From assembly GCF_014650435.1 (NCBI RefSeq), contig NZ_BMUY01000026.1:1-40422 (forward strand): 40,422 nucleotides of DNA, written 5' to 3'. Numbering within the stretch: the first letter of the stretch is position 1; each line of letters opens with the position of its first letter. Below, one piece after another: positions 31,640 to 40,094 of the stretch. The translations under genes and the position numbers were made by a program. This DNA is from Streptomyces tendae (GTDB taxonomy: Bacteria; Actinomycetota; Actinomycetes; Streptomycetales; Streptomycetaceae). Under the pieces are notes generated by a model that saw only the letters and a program-made list of their open reading frames with translations, searched no databases and was not told the origin of the DNA.

Positions 31640-32230
31640 TCATCGCGTCGGTCGCTCGCGCGCGGTCGAGGTGGCGGCATAGAGCCAACGGCGCAGGACG
31701 AGGGTCACAGCCGGCATCATCAGATACGTCATCAACGTACTGAACAGCAGCGCGAGCATCAGCACCCGCGCCACAAGCGGCCAAGCACGGAGCGCCGGCC
31801 CCAGAAGACCGTTGCCGATCAGGGAGATCGGGAGTACGGCCGCGAAGGCGGCGAGCGCCATCTTCCACCGAGGCGGCGCCGTCGTGGGCGTGTCGTGCGC
31901 AGTGGTGAACAGGGTCTCCATTCCGGAGAGTTCGCGACGCGCCACCTCGCTCTGATGATGGCCCTCGCAGTGGTCGAACAGTGCGGCCCGCTCAGGTGAC
32001 ATCGTCCAGTGCCGCGCGGACTCCTGGTCGCGGAACCGGTGGATCAGAACCCATGGCCCGGCGGCCGTGGCAGGCCGGAACAACCCGTCCCCCAGGTGCC
32101 CGGGAAACGCTGAGGCGGTGTCGGTCACCCGCCCGAACCACTCCCGGAAGTCCTGCTCGTAGCCGGGTTCCACCACGCGCGCGGTCAGCAGGGTGACGTC
32201 GGCCGGGCCGACGCCGTCCGTCTCGGTCAT
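31640..32230 (-). CDS. Antibiotic biosynthesis monooxygenase-domain protein with membrane segments
   Basis: 196 residues. The first half is an ABM-type dimeric barrel (VTLLTARVVEPGYEQDFREWFGRVTDTASAFPGHLGDGLF, then GPWVLIHRFRDQESARHWTMSPERAALF). The second half has two hydrophobic segments (MALAAFAAVLPISLIGNGLLG and VARVLMLALLFSTLMTYLMMPAVTLVL) followed by a basic tail. This ABM-plus-two-helix layout occurs in uncharacterised bacterial proteins. Soluble ABM enzymes oxidise aromatic or polyketide substrates, or act as heme-degrading proteins. GGAG precedes the ATG. It follows the aldehyde dehydrogenase by 27 bases on the same strand, as a two-gene operon. Confidence 0.87.
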   Translation of the reverse strand: MTETDGVGPADVTLLTARVVEPGYEQDFREWFGRVTDTASAFPGHLGDGLFRPATAAGPWVLIHRFRDQESARHWTMSPERAALFDHCEGHHQSEVARRELSGMETLFTTAHDTPTTAPPRWKMALAAFAAVLPISLIGNGLLGPALRAWPLVARVLMLALLFSTLMTYLMMPAVTLVLRRWLYAATSTARERPTR

Positions 32231-32257
32231 CGAATCTCACTCCGCCGTCGAGAGCTG

Positions 32258-33697
32258 TCAGAGCTGCGGTGCCACATGCACGAGGTGCTTGGTCTCCTGG
32301 AATTCCTCGATCCCGCGGACGCCGTTCAGGCGGCCCACTCCCGACTGCTTGAAGCCGCCCTCCTCGAACTGGTCGTGGGTCATGGCCCAGGTGTTGGTCC
32401 AGACGGTCCCGGCCCGCAGTTCGCGGCCGACGCGCAGGGGGCGGTCGACATCACGGGTCCAGATGCTCGCGGCCAGGCCGAACTCGGTGGCGTTGGCACG
32501 CGCCACGGCGTCGGCCTCGGAGTCGAACACCTCGAAGGTGGCGACCGGCCCGAACACTTCGCGCTGCACGATCGGCGAGGACACGTCGGCGACCTCGATC
32601 AGGGACGGGCCGAGGAGCGCCCGATCCCGCTTGCCCCGCACCAGGACGGTGGCGTAGTCGGCCGCGGCGGCCACGGTCTGTTCGACCCGTTGGGCGTTTC
32701 CTTCGTCGATCATGGCGCCCATCTCGCTGGCGGGGTCGTCGCCGGGCCCGACCCGGACCGCTTCGAGGGCGGCGACGAGCCGCCGCCGGAGTTCGTCGGC
32801 CACGCCGCGCTGGACCAGTATCCGGCTGCCCGTCATACAGAACTGGCCCGCGAACATGGTGACGGCCTTGGTGAGCACGGGCACGACGGCGTCCAGGTCG
32901 GCGTCGTCGAAGACGAGCATCGGCGTCTTTCCGCCCAGCTCCATGGACAGCGTTTTGAGCGTCGGGGCGGCCTGTTCCATGATCACGCGGCCGACCGCGG
33001 TGGAGCCGGTGTAGCTGAGCACGTCGACGTCCGGGGAGGAGACCAGCTCCGGAGCCCCGGCGTTGCCGCTCTCGGTGAAGACGTTGAACACGCCCGGGTC
33101 CAGGCTCGGCGTGTCGGCGACGATCTCGCTCAGCACTCCGTTGACCAGGCCGGTCTGCGCCGGCATCTTCATGACCACGGTGCAGCCGGCCGCCAGGGCG
33201 GGTGCGAAGGAACGCGCCGAGAGGATGACCGGTGAGTTCCACGGCACGATCACCGCGGCGACGCCCGCGGCTTCGCGCAGGGTCATCGAGTACATGCCGG
33301 GCCGCACTTCGCCGGCCCTGCCGTGGTCGGTGAGGGCCAGCGCCGCGTGGTAGCGGAGCTTGGGGATGGTGCCTTCGACTTCGATGGCCGCCTCGGAAAG
33401 CACTTTCCCGTTCTCCCGCGCCAGGAGGGTGATCAGTTCGTCCTTGCGCTGCTCGAGCCGGTCGGCCAGTTCGTGCAGCGCTGCCGCACGCCGGTGACGG
33501 TCGCGGGACCAGGCGGTGGAGTCGAAGGCCCTTCGGGCCGCGGCCACGGCGGCCCTCGCCTCCCGCGCACCGCCGTCGGCGAAGGTGCCGAGCAGGCCGT
33601 TGGTCGCGGGGCTGCGTGACTCGCCGCGGGAACCGGAGTCCTGCCACTGCCCGTCGATGTAGTGGCGCGCGTGGGGCAGGGTTTCGGACTTGGGCAT
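32258..33697 (-). CDS. NAD(P)-dependent aldehyde dehydrogenase
   Basis: 479 residues, full length. Catalytic Cys287 (AGQFCMTGSR), general base Glu253 (MELGGKTP), oxyanion Asn154 (VPWNSP) and cofactor Lys177 (VMKMPAQ) are in place, as is the C-terminal EEGGFKQSGVGR block. It oxidises an aldehyde to its acid. Lys-Met-Pro replaces the usual Lys-Pro-Ala/Ser and suggests the benzaldehyde/betaine-like side of the superfamily only loosely. The ATG at 33697 has GAGAGG about 8 bases upstream; an in-frame ATG at 33724 is less supported. It is transcribed ahead of the ABM-domain gene. Confidence 0.95.
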   Translation of the reverse strand: MPKSETLPHARHYIDGQWQDSGSRGESRSPATNGLLGTFADGGAREARAAVAAARRAFDSTAWSRDRHRRAAALHELADRLEQRKDELITLLARENGKVLSEAAIEVEGTIPKLRYHAALALTDHGRAGEVRPGMYSMTLREAAGVAAVIVPWNSPVILSARSFAPALAAGCTVVMKMPAQTGLVNGVLSEIVADTPSLDPGVFNVFTESGNAGAPELVSSPDVDVLSYTGSTAVGRVIMEQAAPTLKTLSMELGGKTPMLVFDDADLDAVVPVLTKAVTMFAGQFCMTGSRILVQRGVADELRRRLVAALEAVRVGPGDDPASEMGAMIDEGNAQRVEQTVAAAADYATVLVRGKRDRALLGPSLIEVADVSSPIVQREVFGPVATFEVFDSEADAVARANATEFGLAASIWTRDVDRPLRVGRELRAGTVWTNTWAMTHDQFEEGGFKQSGVGRLNGVRGIEEFQETKHLVHVAPQL

Positions 33698-33855
33698 CAG
33701 GTGACCTCTCGTCATGCGTCGCACGGCGTTTCGCCGCGGGTCCGCGGGACAACGTCAGCGACGCTACAAAGCAGGGCCGGTGAGCGAATCGGGCGGGCAA
33801 TCCGTCGTTTCCGCCGGAGGCGTCGCGCGCCCGCTCCGCCGCGGCCTTTCTGCGC

Positions 33856-36625
33856 TCACGGCGGCTCGCAACCGGCGTGGAGGTGGCTCAGCTCGGTTCG
33901 GGTGTTGATGCCGAGCTTGGCAAACACGTTCCCGAGGTGGTGGCCCACGGTGCGGTGGCTGATCCGCAGCTGTACGCCGATCTCGCGATTCGTCAGCTGT
34001 TCGGCGGCCAGTTGGGCGACTCGCTGTTCCTGGGCGGTGAGCCGGTTCATCGCCCCGGTGTCCGAGCTTCCCCGGAGTCCCGGCGCTCCGGTGAGGTCCT
34101 GCTCGCGCTGCGCGCGTTGGCGCAGCGGCTCGGCACCGAGCCGGTCGAACGCCTCCAAGGCGGCGCCGATCCGGACGCGCGCCTCGGTCCGCCGGCGGCC
34201 CCGTCGCAACCACTCGCCGTAGGACAACTGAGCGCGCGCGTAGAGCAGCGGGTGGGATCGGGCACCCGGCACGTCGAGTGCGGCCCGGAAGGCGCCCTCG
34301 GCCCGGGCGCCGCCGAGGAGCCCGCGCGTGACGTGCGCGGCACAGCGGGCCCACGGCGCTCCCGTGCGCCGCGCCCAGGCTTCGAGCACCCGTACCCGTT
34401 CGTCCGCGAGGTCGCTTCTGCCGACGCGCACGGCCGCCTCGGCCGTGTCGAGAGCGGCCAGGAGCGCGAAGGTCGGGTGTTCCGCGCCATGGCCCGGCTC
34501 GGTCAGGCGCACCAGGATGTCCAGGGCTTCCTCGGGACACTCGCGAAACAGCGAGGCCATGCCGCGGTTCCAGTACGCGGCGGCGCTCAGCGCGCGGACG
34601 CCCTGCGGGAGTGACGTCTCCAGAGTCCTGGCGGTGGCCTCCGCGACGGCGCGTTCGTCACCACGCGCCGCGGCGAGCCAGCCCAGGCTGGTGCGGCAGT
34701 GGGAGGCGATGTGGTCGGCACCCAGGTCCTGGGCCGGCCGCAGTCCCTCCGCGGCCGAGGACTCCGCTGGCGGCCAGCGGCCGGCAGCGTTGTCGAGCAT
34801 CCCGGTCTGGGCCAGGGCGGCGGCGAGCCGAGCGCGCTCGCTGCGCCGCCGCAGGTGCGGCAACCGGCGGCGCAGCGCATCCGCCATCGGCTTGTCGATC
34901 CCCCAGGCCAGGGCGAGGGGTGTCGGCGGCAGCAACGGCAGGATGGTCGTACGGGCCCGCGCGGCGGCATCACCGAGGTCGCAGGTGTCCGCCGGCGCCG
35001 CGTCGGCGGACACGTCGTCGCTCCACCAGGCAAGCGTGCCGGGTAATCCGGTCCGGCCCGCGACGTCGTCTTCGAGCAGCAGTTCCAGCGCTCTGTCCCG
35101 CAGGTCGCCGCGTCCGACGGACCAGGCGGCGCGCATGGCCAGCGTGCCCAGTTCCAGCGCCGTTCCCGGTTCCGGGACGCGCTTCATGTCGGTGATCAGG
35201 AAGTGGTGCGCCATCTCGGGCATGCCCCGGGCGAACTCCATGATCCCCCGCAGACCCCGGCTCCGCCGGGCGACGTGAGCACCGGGGGCCAGCCGTTCCG
35301 CGTCATCGAGCAGGCGCTCCGCCGTGGCTGCCCACCCGGCGTCCCAGGAAGCCCTGGCCGCCTCGGCGAGGCGTTGTGAGGCGTCGATCGGTGCGGCCGA
35401 CAGTTCGGCGGCCCGCCACCACCCCGTGCCGCCGTGTTCGTGGCCCTGCGGAGCCGGGAGCGGGCGGCGGTCCGTTCTAGGAGCCGCGCGACGTCCTCAT
35501 CGCGTCCGCGGGCCAGGGCGGCGAGATGCCATGCGCGCTCCTCGGCCTCGTCCGGCATCGTGGCGGCCAGGGCGCGGTGAGCCCGGCGCCTCGTCGCGGC
35601 ACCGCAGCCCTCGTAGACGGCTCTGCTCACGACGTGGTGCCGGAAACCGACGCGGTTGCCCGCCACGTGGAGCAGGCCCGCGTTGGTCACTTCCTCCCAG
35701 ACGGCGTCACCGGCACCCGACGCACGGCCGGCCCGCTGCACCGTGAGCCGGTCGCCGTGCTCCTCGGCCGCCGCGAGCACGGTCAGCAACTGCGCCGGAG
35801 GGCTCAGGACCTCGATCCCGGCACGGAAAGCCCGCTGCAGGCGCGGCCCGACGGGCGGTCGTCCTCGCTTCCGGCGATGCTCGGCGTCGTCGAGGTCGCC
35901 CCCGAGCGTGGCCAGTTCATGCAGCGCCAAGGGGCTGCCCCCGGCCCCCGGACCATGTTCCGCGTCGTCGCCTCGTCGGTGAGCGGCGCCACGGACGCCA
36001 CAAGCTGCCGCGCGCTCTCGTCGCTCAGGCCGTCGACCCGCACGTCGGCCACGCCTTCCCAGGGCCGGGCGGCCGGATCGCTGTGATCGGCGAGCACGAC
36101 GACCACGGGATGCGCTCCCACGCGTCGAGCGACGAACCCCAGGCACAGCGCGGTGGCCTCGTCGAGCCACTGCCCGTCGTCCACCACGACGAGCACGGGC
36201 TGCCGCTCGGCGAGTCCGCAGAGCAGCGACAGCACGGCCGCCCCGACCACCAGGCGGTCCGTCGGCTCACCGCTCAGCCCGAGCGCGGTACGCGCAGCGG
36301 CGGCCTGGGCCGTCGCCAGGAGCTCGACACGATCGGCCAGCGGTCGCAGCAGCCCGTGCAGCCCCGCGAAAGCCAGGTCCGACTCGGACCGGGTGGCCGA
36401 GTGGCTCAGCCGGACGAAGTGCATGGCCTGGCCGTACACGTGGCGAAGCAGAGCTGACTTGCCGATACCCGGCTCGCCCCACACCACGAGCGCGCCACCG
36501 CTCCCGCCGCGGGCCTGCGAGAGCAGCCCGTCGAGAACTGCGGTCTCCTCGCGGCGTCCGAACAGCTCCGTCGGCGCTGCCGCTGTCGCAGCTCCGTCAC
36601 CGGGCCCGCCACGCGCCCACCGCAT
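33856..36625 (-). pseudogene. Large ATP-binding LuxR (LAL) regulator with two frameshifts
   Basis: The three pieces form one LAL protein of about 923 residues. Piece 1 has Walker A GEPGIGKSALL (50-60) and Walker B VLVVVDDGQWLD. Piece 2 continues at AGGSPLALHELATL. Piece 3 is a TPR-like helical region ending in a LuxR DNA-binding domain (LTAQEQRVAQLAAEQLTNREIGVQLRISHRTVGHHLGNVFAKLG). Frame breaks lie near 35938-35950 and 35418-35430, each at a run of G on the coding strand, and each is repaired by adding one base. The span of 2770 bases plus two is divisible by three. So it is either a recent pseudogene or two homopolymer sequencing errors. Its ATG overlaps the stop of the LLM gene by one base. 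Confidence 0.85.
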
Positions 36626-37524
36626 CACGTCACGCGTTCGGACTGGACGAGTTCGCGGGCGCGCGGCGCGACCTCGTGACCGAAGAGGTTCAGGTCGGCA
36701 GGCTCGTCCGAGGCGAGGATGAACCCGGACACGCCGTACTGCAGGGCGAGGTCGGCGATCTGTTCGGCCCAGTCGCCGGGAGTCCCCTGCAACAGGCCGC
36801 CAGCGCCGGACGTGAATCGGCCGCTCAGGTTGAGCAGGCGGCTGACCGCCGCGGGCTCCCGGCCGGCGGCGGATGCGGCCTCGTCGATCTGCTCGTTCAT
36901 CGCGCGCAGCGATGCCGGGCCCTCGGGCAGGAAACCCAGGGAGGGCAGCCAACCGTCGGCGATCCTGCCCGTCAGCCGGAGCATGCGCGGCTTGTAGGCA
37001 CCGATGCGGATCGGGATGCGATGGGCGGGTGCCGGGCCGCGCTTGGCGCCGTTCACGGTGTAGAACTCCCCGGTGACACGGAGGGGACCGGTCTCGTCGG
37101 TGGCCCACAGACCCCGGATCACGTCCACGGCCTCCTCCACCGCCCGCACGGCCTGGGCCGGTTCGAGCCGGCGGCCTCCCATCGCGACGATGCCGTCCCA
37201 GAACGCGCCCGCGCCGATGCCCAGTTCGACTCGCCCGCCGGTCAGCCGGTCCAGGCTCGCGGCGGCGCGGGCCAGCACGGCCGGGGGCCGCAGCGGAAGG
37301 CTCAGCACGTTGCCGCTGATCCGGATCCGTTCGGTGCGTGCGGCGACGTACGACATCAGGGTCCAGGTGTCCTGGAACGCCGACTGGTAGGGGTGGTCCT
37401 GGAAGCTGACCAGGTCGAGGCCCGCCCTCTCGGATGTCTGGGCCAGCTCGACCGGCGCCTGAGGCGGGCGGGCGGCGGGGGTGATGAAGCTGCCGAACCA
37501 CAGTTCGTGGCCGTAGTCGCTCAT
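36625..37524 (-). CDS. LLM class flavin/F420-dependent oxidoreductase
   Basis: 299 residues of the luciferase-like TIM-barrel family. It begins MSDYGHELWFGSFITP, followed by ERAGLDLVSFQDHPYQ, the conserved RIRISGNVLSLPLRPPAVLARAAASLDRLTGGRVELGIGAGAF, and IGAYKPRMLRLTGRIADGWLPS. These are the motifs of F420- or FMN-dependent enzymes; which cofactor is unclear. GGAGGAAG precedes the ATG. The start overlaps the stop of the upstream chimeric gene (ATGA), and the stop overlaps the LuxR start (TGATG), so all are one transcript. Function is likely redox conversion of a small molecule sensed by the LuxR protein. Confidence 0.92.
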   Translation of the reverse strand: MSDYGHELWFGSFITPAARPPQAPVELAQTSERAGLDLVSFQDHPYQSAFQDTWTLMSYVAARTERIRISGNVLSLPLRPPAVLARAAASLDRLTGGRVELGIGAGAFWDGIVAMGGRRLEPAQAVRAVEEAVDVIRGLWATDETGPLRVTGEFYTVNGAKRGPAPAHRIPIRIGAYKPRMLRLTGRIADGWLPSLGFLPEGPASLRAMNEQIDEAASAAGREPAAVSRLLNLSGRFTSGAGGLLQGTPGDWAEQIADLALQYGVSGFILASDEPADLNLFGHEVAPRARELVQSERVT

Positions 37525-38633
37525 GGGGTGCTTCCTCCGGGGTGGTTCGCGGCGGGTGTGAGGGCGAAGTTGTCGCCGAACACGCCCTCGGGGTCGTAGA
37601 CGCTCTTCAGCTCACGCAGACGCGTGAGGGTCCGCGGGGGCCAGGCCGCGGTGATCCGCTCGGGCCGGAGGCTGGACTCGAAGCTGATGTAGAGGCCGTC
37701 GAGGAAAGGGCTCAGCCGGGCCCAGGCCCGGTCGACCACCTCGTCGGCACCGCCCATCACCACCAGCGAGAAGTTCGCGTCGCGGTGGGCGTAGGCCGTG
37801 GCGTCCGAGGGAACATCGGCGACGGCGCCGCCGACCGAGCGGAGCTGGAACCATCCGATCGCGCCGCTGCGGATCATGCGAGCCGCCGCCGCGGCGAACT
37901 GCGGGGTCACGTGCCGGAGCAGACCGCTGCGTGAGACCGGTTCACCGTGGGAGACCGGTGGGTCGTCGCTCGCGTTGTCCATCACGGCCGCGTAGGAGGT
38001 GATGACGATGTCCTGGGCGTACATCGCGGAGATCGCGGCCAGTGGCTCCAGCCGGGCGCGCACGGTCTCCGGCTCCGAGGAGTCGACCATGGTGTGGCTC
38101 ACCGCGAGCGCCGGTCGTCCGCCGCGCGGGGGCGGCACGATGACGAAGCTGGTGAGGTCCCGCGGAGAGTCCTCGACCGCCCGGCCCCACTCGACGAGGT
38201 AGCGCTCGAGGTCGCTCGCGTCCTGGGTGAGCCGGGCGAACGCGACCGCGCCCACGTCGTCGGCCTCGAACTCGAAGGCAGTGACGATCCCGAAGTTCGC
38301 GCCCGCCCCTCGCACGGCCCGGAAGAGATCGGGGTTCTCCGCATCGTCGGCCCGCACGACGGAGCCGTCCGCGAGCACCATCTCCACGGCCCGCAGGCGG
38401 TCGATGGTCAGTCCGTGCCCGCGCGCCGCCTCGACACCGAGCCGCACCGGCAGTCTCTCCGGATCGACACCGAAGGCGCCGCTGTACGACTTGTAGTCGA
38501 AGGGATTGACGCCGGCCGCGCGGACCGTCATCCGTACCTCGTTCGGCCTCGGCTCCGGGACGGCGACATCCATCACCGACAGGACCTCGGGACCCCCATA
38601 CGCGCCCGCCACTACCGCAGTTGTTTCGCTCAT
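37521..38633 (-). CDS. Chimeric gene: quinone-oxidoreductase N-terminus fused to FAD-linked oxidase C-terminus
   Basis: 370 residues made of two unrelated parts. Residues 1-70 are the start of a GroES-like quinone oxidoreductase (AVVAGAYGGPEVLSVMDVAVP, VRAAGVNPFDYKSYSGAFG, LPVRLGVEAA). From 71 onward the chain is the later part of a berberine-bridge/6-hydroxynicotine-oxidase type FAD enzyme: HGLTIDRLRAVEMVLADGSVV, LFRAVRGAGANFGIVTAFEFEA and the BBE-type end LRELKSVYDPEGVFGDNFAL. The FAD-binding N-terminal lobe, with its pyrophosphate loop and flavin-linking His, is missing, as are the MDR cofactor and catalytic domains. The junction is near 38424 and in frame. Normal function is unlikely. The ATG lacks a good ribosome-binding site. 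Confidence 0.85.
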   Translation of the reverse strand: MSETTAVVAGAYGGPEVLSVMDVAVPEPRPNEVRMTVRAAGVNPFDYKSYSGAFGVDPERLPVRLGVEAARGHGLTIDRLRAVEMVLADGSVVRADDAENPDLFRAVRGAGANFGIVTAFEFEADDVGAVAFARLTQDASDLERYLVEWGRAVEDSPRDLTSFVIVPPPRGGRPALAVSHTMVDSSEPETVRARLEPLAAISAMYAQDIVITSYAAVMDNASDDPPVSHGEPVSRSGLLRHVTPQFAAAAARMIRSGAIGWFQLRSVGGAVADVPSDATAYAHRDANFSLVVMGGADEVVDRAWARLSPFLDGLYISFESSLRPERITAAWPPRTLTRLRELKSVYDPEGVFGDNFALTPAANHPGGSTP

Positions 38634-38667
38634 ACGAGAGGACAACGGGTGCGCGACGCCCCATTCC

Positions 38668-39687
38668 TCAGGTCCGGGCCGCCGCCGCGTGCGGGGTCTC
38701 GTCCACGGGATGCACGGCGAGAGCGATCTTGCCGCGCGGGCGTTGGCGTCCTTCGTCGGCGGAGCCGCCTTCCAAGAGGCTGTGGGCGTGGGCGACATCG
38801 GCCAGCGGCAGCACGGCGCCAATCACCGGCCGGAGTTCGCCCTGGTCGACCAGGCGGCCGAGGGCCTCGAGTTTTGCCCGGCCGGGACTGACGAAGAGGA
38901 AATGGTAGGTCGCGTTCACGCCCCAAGCGGCGAGGAGGTTCTGCGGCTCGGGAATGTCCACGATCGACACCACGCGGCCTCGGTCGGCCAGAGCCAGCGG
39001 ACTGCGGGTGAGGGTGTCCCGGCCCACCGTGTCCAACACGACGTCCACCCCGCCCAGGGCCTGCACCTGCGGCACATAGTCACCGGCCGAGAAGTCGATC
39101 GTAACGTCCGCTCCCAGCCGGGTGACGAAGTCGTGATCCCTCGCCCGCGCGGTGGTGACCACCTCGGCCCCCAGCGCACGTGCGACCTGGATGGCGACCG
39201 AACCGACCCCGCCCGCGCCGCCGTGCACCAGGACCCGCTCCCCGGCCCGCACTCCGGCCCGTTCGACCAGCGCCTCCCACGCCGTCACACCCACGAGAGC
39301 GAGACCGGCGGCCTCGACATGCGACAAGCGGGAGGGCTTGCGGGCGACCAGGGCCTGGTCGACCACGTGGAACTCGGCATAGGTCCCCTGACCGGTGAAC
39401 ACCGGCGCCAAGTACCAGACCTCGTCGCCCGGCCGGTAGTCGCCCGCCCCCGTGCCGGTCTCGACGACCACGCCGGACACGTCGTTGCCGATCACCGCCG
39501 GCAGCGCCACCTGGTCGCGGTAGTCGCCGCGGCGGGTCTGCAGGTCCAGGGGATTCACGGAGGTGGCCATGACCCTCACCAGCAGCTGGCCGGGCCCAGG
39601 GCTGGGCACGGGCAGTTCCCGTGCCGCGAACGCGGTGTCCGCGCCACCGAAACGGACGAGTTCCATCACACGCATCGAAGAGGACAT
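38668..39687 (-). CDS. NADPH:quinone oxidoreductase-like MDR protein
   Basis: About 339 residues. GroES-like domain without zinc ligands (LLVRVMATSVNPLDLQTRRGDY, VIGNDVSGVVVETG), then a nucleotide-binding domain with VLVHGGAGGVGSVAIQVARALG and a complete C-terminus (RGKIALAVHPVDET). Likely activity is NADPH-dependent reduction of quinones or reactive enones. Start codon is uncertain: ATGs at 39723, 39687, 39675 and 39666 are in frame, none with a clear ribosome-binding site. 39687 is used because the region before it contains repeats that look like operator. It is the first gene of the minus-strand operon, 34 bases before the chimeric gene, and divergent from an ArsR regulator. Confidence 0.9.
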   Translation of the reverse strand: MSSSMRVMELVRFGGADTAFAARELPVPSPGPGQLLVRVMATSVNPLDLQTRRGDYRDQVALPAVIGNDVSGVVVETGTGAGDYRPGDEVWYLAPVFTGQGTYAEFHVVDQALVARKPSRLSHVEAAGLALVGVTAWEALVERAGVRAGERVLVHGGAGGVGSVAIQVARALGAEVVTTARARDHDFVTRLGADVTIDFSAGDYVPQVQALGGVDVVLDTVGRDTLTRSPLALADRGRVVSIVDIPEPQNLLAAWGVNATYHFLFVSPGRAKLEALGRLVDQGELRPVIGAVLPLADVAHAHSLLEGGSADEGRQRPRGKIALAVHPVDETPHAAAART

Positions 39688-39699
39688 ACGGCGAAGATA

Positions 39700-39726
39700 A
39701 ATCGTCATATCGCGAATCGTCAATAT
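39700..39726. promoter_or_regulatory. Direct repeats in the ArsR/oxidoreductase divergent promoter
   Basis: AATCGTCATAT (39700-39710) and AATCGTCAATAT (39715-39726) are near-identical, 15 bp apart. The outer bases also form CATAT...ATATG. This AT-rich island sits between two divergent starts and is the best candidate binding site for the ArsR protein. Inferred. Confidence 0.5.
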
Positions 39727-40057
39727 GAGAATGGGTTACGATCACGCCGTGTTCTCGGAAGAGCAGTTGCTGTCCGTATTCCGGGCCCTGTCCAACCCCG
39801 CCCGCCGCCAGATGCTGGTGTGGCTCAAGGACCCCATGAGCTTCCCCGACCAGAAGGCCGAGGACGTCGAGATCGGCGTCTGCGTGACCGACATCCAGCG
39901 GCGCATGGGCCTGGGACAGTCCACCACCTCCCAGTACCTCACCATGCTGCGGCAGGCAGGGCTGGTGGTCGCCACCCGACGCGGCAAGTGGACCTACTAC
40001 CGCCGCGACGAGGCGAACATCGCCCGCCTCTTGGAGACCCTGCGCGACGTGTTCTAG
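39725..40057 (+). CDS. ArsR family winged-helix regulator
   Basis: 110 residues. The winged helix is clear: FRALSNPARRQMLVWLKDP, VCVTDIQRRMGLGQSTTSQYLTMLRQAGLVVATRRGKWTYYRRDEANI. The alpha-3 position that carries CxC in metal sensors has a single Cys (GVCVTDI), so metal sensing through the classic site is unlikely; it belongs with the redox- or ligand-responsive members. ATGs at 39725 and 39731 and a GTG at 39750 are possible starts; 39725 lies within the repeat, so the true start may be downstream. It is divergent from the quinone oxidoreductase operon, which it probably represses. Confidence 0.9.
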   Translation: MRMGYDHAVFSEEQLLSVFRALSNPARRQMLVWLKDPMSFPDQKAEDVEIGVCVTDIQRRMGLGQSTTSQYLTMLRQAGLVVATRRGKWTYYRRDEANIARLLETLRDVF

Positions 40058-40094
40058 CGCCTGGCCCCGGTACGGCGCCCCGGTGCGGCCGGTC

